NCBI GenBank assembly: GCA_002748355.1
Contig: PDSF01000030.1
Coordinates: 84,801 to 148,800, forward strand
Direction: 5' to 3'
From: Planctomycetota bacterium
GTDB taxonomy: Bacteria; Planctomycetota; UBA1135; GCA-002748355
DNA: 64,000 nucleotides
In this document: one piece after another, positions 8,543 through 16,747 of the stretch
Numbering within the stretch: the stretch's first letter is position 1
Layout of the letters: the number at the start of each line of letters is the position of its first letter
Position numbers and translations under genes: made by a program
Notes under the pieces: generated by a model
What the model was told of the DNA's origin: nothing
Seen by the model: the letters and a program-made list of their open reading frames with translations, nothing else
Databases searched by the model: none

Positions 8543-9991
8543 ATGAGCAAAGAACTCTCCAATCTTCATCTTCAGGACTGGAACGAACGCGTGCGCCTGG
8601 CCGAGGCTTCGCTGCCGCTCCTAGGTCGCCTCTTCCGCGAACACGGCGTCATCACCCTGATGTACGGTCGGCCGATCATCGAGAAGCCCCCGATCGACAT
8701 CCTGCGGCAGCATCGCTGGGTGCGGATGGCTGAGGAGCGCGAGCTGTCGATCCGCGATACCTACCCGCTGCTCGTCGAAATGGACAAGATGAAGCTGGGC
8801 GCCTGCCGCGTCGATCTCGGCAGGCTCGCGGTCGAGTGGATCCACGGCGGCCGCAAGCAGGATCCGGCCGAGTTCGTTCGCGAGCACCTACGCGACTGCG
8901 AGAAGCTACCCGAGCACGTCATCGACAAACCCCAGGACGTGGTGCTCTATGGCTTCGGCCGCATCGGCCGCCTACTCGCACGCATGCTGATCCAGCGGAC
9001 CGGCCGCGGCGACGCCCTGCGCCTGCGCGCCATCGTCGTGCGCCGCGGCGCCGAGGAGGATCTGCACAAGCGCGCCAGCCTGCTACGGCGCGACTCCGTC
9101 CATGGCCGTTTCGCCGGCTCCATCCTCATCGACGAGGAGAACCAGGCCCTGATCGCCAACGGGCACTTCATCCAGGTCATCTACTCAGATTCGCCCGAAA
9201 GCGTCGACTACGAGGCCTACGGCATCCATGACGCAATCGTCATCGACAACACCGGCAAGTGGCGCGACGCCGAGGGGCTGGGCAAGCACCTGCAGGCCAA
9301 GGGCGCCAGCAAGGTCATCCTGACCGCGCCGGGCAAGGGCGATATCAAGAACATCGTCTTTGGCGTCAACGACAAGGTCATTGGCAGCGACGACAGCATC
9401 CTCTCAGCAGCGAGCTGCACCACCAACGCCATCACCCCGGTGCTGCGCGCAGTGCTCGACGAGTTCGGCATCATCGGCGGACACGTCGAGACGGTGCACT
9501 CGTACACCAACGACCAGAACCTAATCGACAACTACCACAAGAAGATCCGCCGCGGCCGCGCCGCCCCGCTCAACATGGTCATCACCGAGACCGGCGCAGC
9601 GAAGGCCGTCTCCAAGGCCATCCCCGAGCTAGAAGGCAAGCTGACCGGCAACTCGATCCGGGTGCCGACCCCCAACGTCTCACTGGCGATCCTCAACCTG
9701 ACCCTTGAGCGCGAGACCAGCGTCGAAGAGCTCAACCAGTATCTGCGCAAGGCGGCGCTGCACTCCAAGCTGGGCCAGCAAATCGACTACACCACCTCGA
9801 CCGAAGTGGCTTCTTCTGACCTCGTCGGTTCAACCCACGCTGGCGCCATCGACGCGAAGTCCACCGTCGTCAGCGAAAACCGCTGCGTCATCTACGTCTG
9901 GTACGACAATGAGTCGGGCTACAGCGCCCAAGTCGTGCGCGTCGCCCAAAAGGTGGCTGGGATCAACTACGTGACCGAGCCCAAGCAGTAG
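8543..9991 (+). CDS. gap: Glyceraldehyde-3-phosphate dehydrogenase, long form with N-terminal extension
   Basis: 482 residues, against about 335 for ordinary GAPDH. The first ~130 residues are an all-alpha-looking extension (starting MSKELSNLHLQDWNERV) before the NAD-binding GFGRIGR at 137-143. The catalytic cysteine is Cys292 in SAASCTTNAITP, with the His in VHSYTNDQN. Further marks are RAAPLNMVITETGAAKAV, RVPTPNVSLAILNLTL and WYDNESGYSAQV. The reaction is interconversion of glyceraldehyde 3-phosphate and 1,3-bisphosphoglycerate. Long GAPDHs of this architecture occur in several gamma-proteobacteria and have been tied to gluconeogenic growth; that role here is an inference. No pgk or tpi gene is adjacent. 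Confidence 0.93.
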   Translation: MSKELSNLHLQDWNERVRLAEASLPLLGRLFREHGVITLMYGRPIIEKPPIDILRQHRWVRMAEERELSIRDTYPLLVEMDKMKLGACRVDLGRLAVEWIHGGRKQDPAEFVREHLRDCEKLPEHVIDKPQDVVLYGFGRIGRLLARMLIQRTGRGDALRLRAIVVRRGAEEDLHKRASLLRRDSVHGRFAGSILIDEENQALIANGHFIQVIYSDSPESVDYEAYGIHDAIVIDNTGKWRDAEGLGKHLQAKGASKVILTAPGKGDIKNIVFGVNDKVIGSDDSILSAASCTTNAITPVLRAVLDEFGIIGGHVETVHSYTNDQNLIDNYHKKIRRGRAAPLNMVITETGAAKAVSKAIPELEGKLTGNSIRVPTPNVSLAILNLTLERETSVEELNQYLRKAALHSKLGQQIDYTTSTEVASSDLVGSTHAGAIDAKSTVVSENRCVIYVWYDNESGYSAQVVRVAQKVAGINYVTEPKQ

Positions 9992-10160
9992 CGCCGCAAG
10001 CTCAGAGGCCGAAGTCTCCGGCAGTTCTTTTTCAGCTCCTGCGTCACGGCCGGGGCAGGGTAACGCTCCATCAGAGGTCTCCGGCGTTTCCGCCGCCCCC
10101 CCTTCCCCCTCGGAGCGCCCCATGGAACTCACGCAGCCCCTGCCGCTGGCACTGAACGCA

Positions 10161-13100
10161 TTACTCTCCGGGGCGGAGATCCTCCTCTTCGCTGGGCTGG
10201 CTCTCCTCTATCTGGTTGCGCGGAAACACAAAGCGCTGGTAGAGCAGGGACACCAGCAGCATCGAGATCGCGAGGCCGAAGAGGGAGCCGACCCGGTAGA
10301 GACCCTCGAGGCCGGCCAGGTCGTAGAGGAAGACCTTGAGCAGGGTGCTGAGCAAAAACACGAGGCTGAGCTGCCGCAGCCCCGGCACCGTGCGCAGCAT
10401 CCCCAGCGCCAAGAGGACGAGGGCGTAGAGCGCCCAGACCAGGGACATCGTCAGCTTGCGCGCGGGCACACTCGGTCCGTAGACCTCCAGAAGATCCCCG
10501 GGTGAGAAGGCGACGAGGACCTGGAGGTTTAGCCAGACAAAGCCGTGCACGGCCGTCATCACGGCAAAGAGCAGGGCCAGGCGGCGTAGCCACTGCTGTG
10601 CCGACGGGTTCGGCCTTGGCCGGTGTTTGGCCCCTAGGCCGCTGCGCAGCAAGAGGCTGATCGCCAGCGATACGAGGACCGGCAAGCCAGCGAGCCCGCT
10701 CGGCCAGTTCCAGAACAGCAGCTTCGAACCCAGCGGCACGATGTAGGCCGGATCCGCCTGCCCGATCGCCACACACTCGGTGATGAGGCCGCCCAGCGCA
10801 AAGAGCCCCGCAACCACGATCAGGGCGTTCCAGCGGCGCCAAGACCAAACGACGGTCATGAAGCCGGCGATTAGGGTCAAGGCAAAGGTCAGCGTCAAAG
10901 GCGAGGGCGTGAGCCAGCGCGCGAGCAGCGACGCGAAGAGGATGCTCACGGCGCTTCCAAGCCAAGCGATCGCCGGTCCGCTGCCCTTCGCTCCCAAAGT
11001 GAGCCTCAGCCCCGCAAGCAGGCCAGTGCCGAGGGCGACTAGGACGAGCAGCACCCCCTTGGGATCGGTATCGATCCACAAGATCGGAAAAGGAATCCGA
11101 TGGGGCGGGAAGTAAAAGTACAGCAGAACCAGGCCACTGGCGGCCATCGGCAGGTGACGGCGCCCGAGGCTTTTTGGCGCCATGAGGGGGACGTAGAGCA
11201 GGGCCAGGAAAGCCAGCAGATCCAGCCAGGGCAGGGCCTGCCCTAGACCGTTTGAAGGGTAGAGCCCGTACAGGGAGCAGTTCTCGCCCCCGCGATGCAC
11301 GGCATAGGCGAGAAGCGACAGGCTGTGGACCCATGGCGCCCTGGCCGCAGAGATCAGCGACGCCAGCATGCTGAATCCAAGGACCAGCAAGAGTTCGAGC
11401 CGAAAGCTCGCCACGGTCGTGCTGTCCTGGGCTGCCAGAGCAACAACCAGGGTCAGGACGAAGAGGCTGGCGGCGAGTTCGCTGGCCCAGAGGCTGGCGC
11501 TGCGGCGCTCGCTCGGCGGCTGCCAGCGCAGCAGCAGTGCCGGCAGCGCCACGAGACCCGCAGCGGCGAAGAGAGTCACCACGGTCCAGCCGTCGAGGAG
11601 CCTCGTCTCTAGGTCGACAGAAGCGTTGAGATACTGCCCCAAGAGGATCGCCGCCAGCAGCGCGGCGACGACGCGCAGAGAGGAAACGTCGGGCGCCTGC
11701 TCGGACCTGAGGTAGAGATCGAGGTGCAGGAGCAGAAGCAGGGGCAGGGTCAGAATGAGGTAGGGCCAAATCGCGCCAGCAGCGCCGTGGCGACCAACAG
11801 CAAGGACACTGATCGCCAGCATGCCGAGGATCAGGATCGAAGCGGGGGAGATCAGATCCGACCTGGGCCCTGGGCACCCTTGTCGCCGCAGAAGCAGGTC
11901 GCCGCCAGTAAAGAGCAGGGCCAGGCCAGCGCTGGACAGCGCCCAGTCGTAGCCGATATCGGCGCTGCCGTTGCCAAAGATCCAGGTCGCGGCGACGGCC
12001 AAGATGGCAAGGAGCATCGTTCCTGGAACCCAGTCGCCTTCTGGCAAGCGCTGCAGCGGCAAGGCCGCGAGCCCAAGCACCCCGAGGAAGCAGGCCAGCG
12101 GCCAGAACTCGGCGCTGAGTTCGCTGTGCCCTGCGAAATAGAGGGCAAAGCCGATCGGCAGCAGAACGGCACCAGCACGGCTCAATAGCTCAAGCAGCTG
12201 GTCCGAGCGCTTGCTGGAGCAGCTCGCCGGAGTGAGTCGCGTGAGGAGGAGGGCAAAGAGCCCAAAGGCCACCAAGGCCAGCGGCAGCATATCGGCGTGG
12301 CGATGGGCGGCGGTCCAGAACACTTGGACGATGCTGGTGCCGACGATCGCCATCGTGCTGAGCATCGGCCAGCGCTGCTTGCGGCTGAGACCAAGGAGGG
12401 CGAGATCAAGGAGCAGGAGATAGCCAAAGAGCCCAAGAGGATGCTCCTGGTGAACCGAGAGCAGCAGCGGCGTGGCGAAGCCGCCGAGCAGGCCGATGCT
12501 GGCGACGATCTGCGAACGAAAGCGGATGGCAACAAAGACGCAGACCGCAGTCACCAAGGCCATGAGCGGGAGGGCCAGCGCGAGTCCGATGAAGCCGTAT
12601 AGGCGGGACGCGGCCCATATCGTGCCGTAGAGGATCACGCAGCCTGCGGCCGAGATCCCGTCTGGGGCGAAGCGGAAGCGCCTACGCCAGAGAGATTCGC
12701 CTATGCCAAGGGTGATGATGCCGAAGACGGCCCCTGAGAGGATCCTCCTGAGAGGTGTAATCCAGCCTTGGTCGATCGCGTGCTTGTAGAAGAGGAGACC
12801 GGCAAGGGCGAGCAGGAGGCCGCCGACGACAGCGGCGCCGCGCACCCCAATCCACTTCTCCCAGCCACCACTCGGCCTGGGAAAGCTGGCCGGCTTCGAG
12901 GCGGGCGCAGCGGGTTTCGATGCCGGAGGCTGGCTGAGTGGACCCTCCTCCTGCTTGGGAGATGGCTGCGATTCAGGCAGCGGCTGCGCAGCTAGCGGTG
13001 GAGGTGGCGGCGGACTAGACGGCGGAGCTGGCGGCGGCGAAGCAGAGAACGCTGGAGCTGGAGCTGGAGCGAGCGGTCCAGGATCAGGAGAGGATGCTCC

Positions 13101-13439
13101 CAGCCTATCCTCAGGCCCTGGGACAGCTTGCACCTCGGACTGGCTGCCGGGAGGCTGCGTCGCGGGAGGCTGCGTCGCGGGAGGCTGCGTCGCGGGAGGC
13201 TGCGTCGCGGGAGGCTGCGTCGCAAGGGGCCCGGTAACCGGCGATGTAGCTTCGGGGAACACAGCATCAGGCTGAGCCGGCCTGCCCCCACCCTTCCTCT
13301 CAGCCAACTCGGCCTCAAGCCGCCGGAGCCGGCGGCGCAGATTACCCATCTGGACCAGCCCAGCGATGGCCAAGATCAGCGGCAGGATCAGAAGAACGAA
13401 GCCGACGATGATCGTGACCACGATGAGTTGCTCATCCAT
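10161..13439 (-). CDS. Large DUF2339 polytopic membrane protein
   Basis: 1092 residues. An N-terminal membrane segment (about residues 5-28) is followed by a short basic stretch RRRLRRLEAELAERK typical of DUF2339 proteins, then a ~130-residue low-complexity Pro/Gln/Ala/Ser linker including five exact ATQPP units. From about residue 195 to 1070 there are more than twenty hydrophobic helices, the DUF2339 body. Family function is unknown; members are inner-membrane proteins of many helices. The gene converges on gap and lies upstream of nothing on its own strand within 100 bases, so it is probably monocistronic. A 582-residue frame inside it (10129-11877) is a frame shadow. Confidence 0.83.
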   Translation of the reverse strand: MDEQLIVVTIIVGFVLLILPLILAIAGLVQMGNLRRRLRRLEAELAERKGGGRPAQPDAVFPEATSPVTGPLATQPPATQPPATQPPATQPPATQPPGSQSEVQAVPGPEDRLGASSPDPGPLAPAPAPAFSASPPPAPPSSPPPPPPLAAQPLPESQPSPKQEEGPLSQPPASKPAAPASKPASFPRPSGGWEKWIGVRGAAVVGGLLLALAGLLFYKHAIDQGWITPLRRILSGAVFGIITLGIGESLWRRRFRFAPDGISAAGCVILYGTIWAASRLYGFIGLALALPLMALVTAVCVFVAIRFRSQIVASIGLLGGFATPLLLSVHQEHPLGLFGYLLLLDLALLGLSRKQRWPMLSTMAIVGTSIVQVFWTAAHRHADMLPLALVAFGLFALLLTRLTPASCSSKRSDQLLELLSRAGAVLLPIGFALYFAGHSELSAEFWPLACFLGVLGLAALPLQRLPEGDWVPGTMLLAILAVAATWIFGNGSADIGYDWALSSAGLALLFTGGDLLLRRQGCPGPRSDLISPASILILGMLAISVLAVGRHGAAGAIWPYLILTLPLLLLLHLDLYLRSEQAPDVSSLRVVAALLAAILLGQYLNASVDLETRLLDGWTVVTLFAAAGLVALPALLLRWQPPSERRSASLWASELAASLFVLTLVVALAAQDSTTVASFRLELLLVLGFSMLASLISAARAPWVHSLSLLAYAVHRGGENCSLYGLYPSNGLGQALPWLDLLAFLALLYVPLMAPKSLGRRHLPMAASGLVLLYFYFPPHRIPFPILWIDTDPKGVLLVLVALGTGLLAGLRLTLGAKGSGPAIAWLGSAVSILFASLLARWLTPSPLTLTFALTLIAGFMTVVWSWRRWNALIVVAGLFALGGLITECVAIGQADPAYIVPLGSKLLFWNWPSGLAGLPVLVSLAISLLLRSGLGAKHRPRPNPSAQQWLRRLALLFAVMTAVHGFVWLNLQVLVAFSPGDLLEVYGPSVPARKLTMSLVWALYALVLLALGMLRTVPGLRQLSLVFLLSTLLKVFLYDLAGLEGLYRVGSLFGLAISMLLVSLLYQRFVFPRNQIEESQPSEEEDLRPGE
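13149..13223. repeat. Five perfect tandem copies of a 15-bp unit inside the DUF2339 gene
   Basis: The unit GGGAGGCTGCGTCGC is repeated five times without a mismatch (13149, 13164, 13179, 13194, 13209). On the minus strand each unit encodes one pentapeptide of the Ala-Thr-Gln-Pro-Pro linker, so gain or loss of units keeps the frame. Confidence 0.95.
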
Positions 13440-13507
13440 GGGGCCCGAGAATGCAGGAGTCGGGTCCCCTTTGCACCCCCAATCCCCGGAGCACAGCTCC
13501 CGGGCGG

Positions 13508-14089
13508 CTAGTCGCTTCCGCTAGCCGCCTGGCAGGCTTTCCAGCGCCAGCAGCTAAGCAGATGGTCGTTCACCAGCCCCGTCGCCTGCAGGAAGGCATA
13601 AACGATGGTCGGACCGACGAACTGGAAGCCGCGCTTACGCAGCTCCTTGCTAACCCGCCTGGAGAGTTCCGTTTCCGCCGGCACCTGCTCCATGCTCTGC
13701 CGCCTCTCGACGAGGGGACGGCCCTCAACAAAGCCCCAGAGCCAATCACCAAAGTCGAGCCCCTGCTCCTGCATGGCGAGGAAGGCCTGGGCGTTGTTCC
13801 GGGCCGCCTGCATCTTGAGTCGATTGCGGATCAGACCCCGGTCCTGCATCAGCTCTGCCAAGCGGGCGTCGGAGTAACGCGCCATTCGCTCGGGATCGAG
13901 TCCATCCATCGCCTGGTAGTAATGCTCGCGTTTGCGCAGCACGGTGATCCACGAGAGCCCGGCCTGCACCCCATCGAGGTAGAGCTTCTGGAACAGCGCC
14001 CTGCCCTCGTAGACCGGCAAGCCCCACTCCTCGTCGTGGTAGCGCACGTAGAGTGGATCCTCTCCGCACCAGGGACAGCGCTCGGTCAT
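13508..14089 (-). CDS. tag: DNA-3-methyladenine glycosylase I
   Basis: 193 residues, the normal size for Tag, which excises 3-methyladenine from alkylated DNA. The zinc site of the family is recognisable: Cys in the N-terminal TERCPWCGEDP, His in YVRYHDEEWG, and the C-terminal pair in NDHLLSCW. The central helix-hairpin region shows LYLDGVQAGLSWITVLRKRE and the QFVGPTIVYAFLQATG segment. The ATG at 14089 overlaps the stop of hflX (ATGA), so the two are translationally coupled; the longer open frame upstream is overlap with hflX. Confidence 0.93.
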   Translation of the reverse strand: MTERCPWCGEDPLYVRYHDEEWGLPVYEGRALFQKLYLDGVQAGLSWITVLRKREHYYQAMDGLDPERMARYSDARLAELMQDRGLIRNRLKMQAARNNAQAFLAMQEQGLDFGDWLWGFVEGRPLVERRQSMEQVPAETELSRRVSKELRKRGFQFVGPTIVYAFLQATGLVNDHLLSCWRWKACQAASGSD

Positions 14090-15750
14090 ACCTCGGCCTC
14101 GGAGCGCAGCTCGAGGATGGCGTCCTCGATGATTTCGCGAAGGGCAAAGCGATCGCCGCGCTCGTGCACACTCACCAGCGCCGCCTCCCGCGACTTGGCC
14201 AGCGGCTGCCAAAGATCGGCATCGACAAGGTCGCGTTTGTTGTAGATCGTGAGCCGCGGCAGCTCGACCAGCCCGGTCGCCTCAAGCGTCTCCAGGACCT
14301 TTTCTTCTTTCTGCCGCCAGTCGCGATCGGAGGCATCAACCAAATGCAGAAGCAGGTCGCTGCTCTCCACCTCGCTCAAGCTGCTGCGAAAGGAATCCTC
14401 CAGCCCTTCGGGCATCTCGCGCAGAAAGCCCACCGTATCGACGAAGAGCGCCTCGGTGCCCATCGGCAAGCGCGTGCGCCGAACCGCGGTATCGAGGGTG
14501 GCAAAGAGCAGATCCTCGCTGAGCCCAGCCGCCTCGGTCAGGGCGTTCAACCACGAGGTCTTGCCGGCATTCGTGTAGCCGACGATGGCGACGATGGGGA
14601 TGCCGTTCTTCTTGCGCCGCCGACTCCGCGTCTCCGACTGCTTGGCGATCTTCGAGAGGATTCTCTCGAGACGATGAATGCGCTCGCGCATGCGCCGGCG
14701 TTCGAGGTCGAGGCGACGCTCGCCCTTGCCCCTCGTCCCCAGCCCCGCCGCCCCCGTTCGGCCGATACGCGAGAGCCCATGATCCCCCGAGCTCAGGCGC
14801 GGTAGCTCATACTGCAAGCGCGCCAGCTGCACCCGAACCCGAGAGGCGCGGGTCTTAGCCCGGCGCTCGAAGATGCGCAGCACCAGGTCGGTGCGGTCGA
14901 TGACCTCAAGCCCGGTGGCATCGGCCAGGTTGCGCTGCTGCACGCCGCTCAGCTCCCGGTCGACCACCAGCACGCTCGCCCCATGCTGCACCGCGCTCCT
15001 GGCGATCTCCTGGACCTTGCCCTTGCCGATCAGGGTGCGGGGATCGGGGCGTTCGCGCTTTTGCATGCTGGTCGCCGCCAGCGCCAGCAGCGCCGATCGT
15101 GAGAGTTCGATCAGCTCCTGCATTCGCGTGTTGGCATCCTCCAGATCGCCCGAATGGATGCCCACGAGCAGGGCACGTTCACCAGGCCCCGGGTCCTTGA
15201 GACCCAAGACGCTGCGCCCCAGCTCTTCTTCCAGCGCCGCCAGCGACTGCAGATAGTCGGGGGGCAGCGCGCTCAAGCGGCGCAGCAGCAGCTCGCCAAC
15301 GATGGACGGCTCCCCACCCTCGACCTGCGCCGGATCGATGCTCGCTTGGCTCACCCAGAGCACCTCACCGACTTCGTCGAGCAAGAGCCGCACGTGGGCG
15401 TCCAAGCGATGGCGGAGCAGCTGCTGCTCGTCCTCAGCGCTCAGCTCCCGCTCTCCGCGCAGCTCGGTGCGCACGAGCCGAAGCCCACGCAGGCGCCCCG
15501 GCGCCGGTGCCGCCCCAAGCTCGGGCAGAGGAACCCCGTGCATGTCGCCGACCAGGACGCGTTCGACATGGGCACTGCGGTCGAGGAGCAGGCCAATGTT
15601 GCGCCCAAGCTCCCAGGCCGCCTCCCCCATCTCACGGGCCAGCTCCACGCCAATGACCCGATCGCGGTCACTGCGTCGCCGGGTCAGGCGTTCGAGCCGC
15701 TTGCGCTCGCTGGGCTTGAGTCCCTGGAGCTTGCCGAAGACCTTGGGCAT
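14086..15750 (-). CDS. hflX: GTPase HflX, long form
   Basis: 554 residues. HflX binds 50S subunits, splits stalled ribosomes and may act as an RNA helicase. The central region has the HflX N-domain (ERALLVGIHSGDLEDAN, then DPRTLIGKGKVQEI and VVDRELSGVQQRNL), the coiled GGLGTRGKGE-like linker (here AGLGTRGKGERRLD) and the G domain: G1 GYTNAGKTS, G3 DTVGFLREMP, G4 NKRDLVD. About 165 residues precede the usual start of E. coli HflX, a feature of long-form members. ATG 15750 is used because upstream sequence is not HflX-like. It lies 7 bases after the thioesterase gene and overlaps tag. Confidence 0.92.
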   Translation of the reverse strand: MPKVFGKLQGLKPSERKRLERLTRRRSDRDRVIGVELAREMGEAAWELGRNIGLLLDRSAHVERVLVGDMHGVPLPELGAAPAPGRLRGLRLVRTELRGERELSAEDEQQLLRHRLDAHVRLLLDEVGEVLWVSQASIDPAQVEGGEPSIVGELLLRRLSALPPDYLQSLAALEEELGRSVLGLKDPGPGERALLVGIHSGDLEDANTRMQELIELSRSALLALAATSMQKRERPDPRTLIGKGKVQEIARSAVQHGASVLVVDRELSGVQQRNLADATGLEVIDRTDLVLRIFERRAKTRASRVRVQLARLQYELPRLSSGDHGLSRIGRTGAAGLGTRGKGERRLDLERRRMRERIHRLERILSKIAKQSETRSRRRKKNGIPIVAIVGYTNAGKTSWLNALTEAAGLSEDLLFATLDTAVRRTRLPMGTEALFVDTVGFLREMPEGLEDSFRSSLSEVESSDLLLHLVDASDRDWRQKEEKVLETLEATGLVELPRLTIYNKRDLVDADLWQPLAKSREAALVSVHERGDRFALREIIEDAILELRSEAEV

Positions 15751-15757
15751 CGAGGTG

Positions 15758-16234
15758 CTAGTTGAGCTTGAGGCGACGGCGGCGCCGTTCCTCGGCTTCG
15801 CGGTGGCGACGCTTCTCCTCGTCGCTCTCGGGTTCGACCTTGGGCACGGGCCGGGGGCGACCGGTGTTCTCATCCAGCGAGACAAAGGTCAGATAGGCAG
15901 AGGCGATCTTGTAGCGACGGCCCGAAGCCCGGTCCTCAGCCCACATCGAAACGCCGCACTCCATGCTGGTTCGATGGGTGTAGTTGACCGCCGCCTTGAT
16001 CACCAGAATGCCGCCGACGCGCACCGGACTGCGGAAGTTGACGCGATCGACGCCGGCAGTCACGACGGGTCCACGGGCGACACGGCCGGCCGCAATCGCG
16101 GCGGCAATGTCCGCAAGGTGCATGAGTCGACCGCCCATCAGGTTGCCCAGGGGATTGGTGTCGTTGGGCATCACGATCTCGCTCATCTCCACGTAGGAGG
16201 TAGAGACCGGGACGGAGGCAAGTTCTTCGGTCAT
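15758..16234 (-). CDS. Hotdog-fold acyl-CoA thioesterase
   Basis: 158 residues with the bacterial YciA/acyl-CoA hydrolase pattern: an early segment MPNDTNPLGNLMGGRLMHLAD carrying the catalytic Asn/Asp-type positions of the hotdog helix, followed by VDRVNFRSPVRVGGILVIKA and TSMECGVSMWAED. It should cleave acyl-CoA to fatty acid and CoA. The C-terminus is a highly charged run of Arg and Glu (residues 130-156). It begins 10 bases after the lipoprotein gene and ends 7 bases before hflX, so the four genes from 16631 to 13508 look like one operon. Confidence 0.85.
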   Translation of the reverse strand: MTEELASVPVSTSYVEMSEIVMPNDTNPLGNLMGGRLMHLADIAAAIAAGRVARGPVVTAGVDRVNFRSPVRVGGILVIKAAVNYTHRTSMECGVSMWAEDRASGRRYKIASAYLTFVSLDENTGRPRPVPKVEPESDEEKRRHREAEERRRRRLKLN

Positions 16235-16244
16235 TGCTGCTGTC

Positions 16245-16631
16245 TTAGTCTTTGTTCTTGTTCCAGGGCAGGATCTCGGGCAACTCGGAGAGTTCAAGGA
16301 GAAGCCGGAGATCCTCCTGCATGCTCCCCATGCCCACAAGGACGCGCTCGCCACTGAAGGGATCTGTCCGATAGGCGCGACCGAGATGGTCGATCATCCC
16401 CGCCTGTTGCCCTGAGGCGTGCTCCACCAGGTAGAAGGGATCGGGCTTCGCCCGATCTTGCAGCCGCAGTTTCTTGAGGACACCGACCAGGCTGCCACTG
16501 CGCTCGACGCGCCAACGCCCGAGTTCCTCGACCGCAATCGGCCGGACCGGTGAGACCTTGGTGCTCTCGCTAACACAGCCCACCAGGAGCAGGGCGCTGA
16601 GCAGGAGAAGCGTGGCATATCGGGCTTGCAT
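16245..16631 (-). CDS. Small hypothetical lipoprotein
   Basis: 128 residues beginning MQARYATLLLLSALLLVGC, a textbook lipoprotein signal with lipobox LVGC at Cys19. The mature part has no domain I recognise; it contains GRWRVERSGSLVGVLKKL and ends in an acidic/leucine-rich LLLELSELPEIL stretch. ATG 16631 is preferred over the upstream extension because it places the signal peptide at the terminus. First gene of the lipoprotein-thioesterase-hflX-tag run. Confidence 0.75.
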   Translation of the reverse strand: MQARYATLLLLSALLLVGCVSESTKVSPVRPIAVEELGRWRVERSGSLVGVLKKLRLQDRAKPDPFYLVEHASGQQAGMIDHLGRAYRTDPFSGERVLVGMGSMQEDLRLLLELSELPEILPWNKNKD

Positions 16632-16747
16632 GGGCGCGAGTCTAACAGGCGCCAGCGGCAGCCCAGGAATGGGAAACAACAGGTAGTTCGAGGTCTGATC
16701 GAGCCTTTCCAGGGCAGATGCCAGCGGCTCCGAGTATCCTCCCGGCC

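Noticed and set aside
10129..11877. 582-residue minus-strand frame inside the DUF2339 gene
   Set aside because: Frame shadow of the long membrane protein; Arg/Pro-rich product without domains.
13149..13223. CRISPR array
   Set aside because: Units of 15 bp are directly contiguous, without spacers, and encode protein in frame. No cas gene is present in the window.
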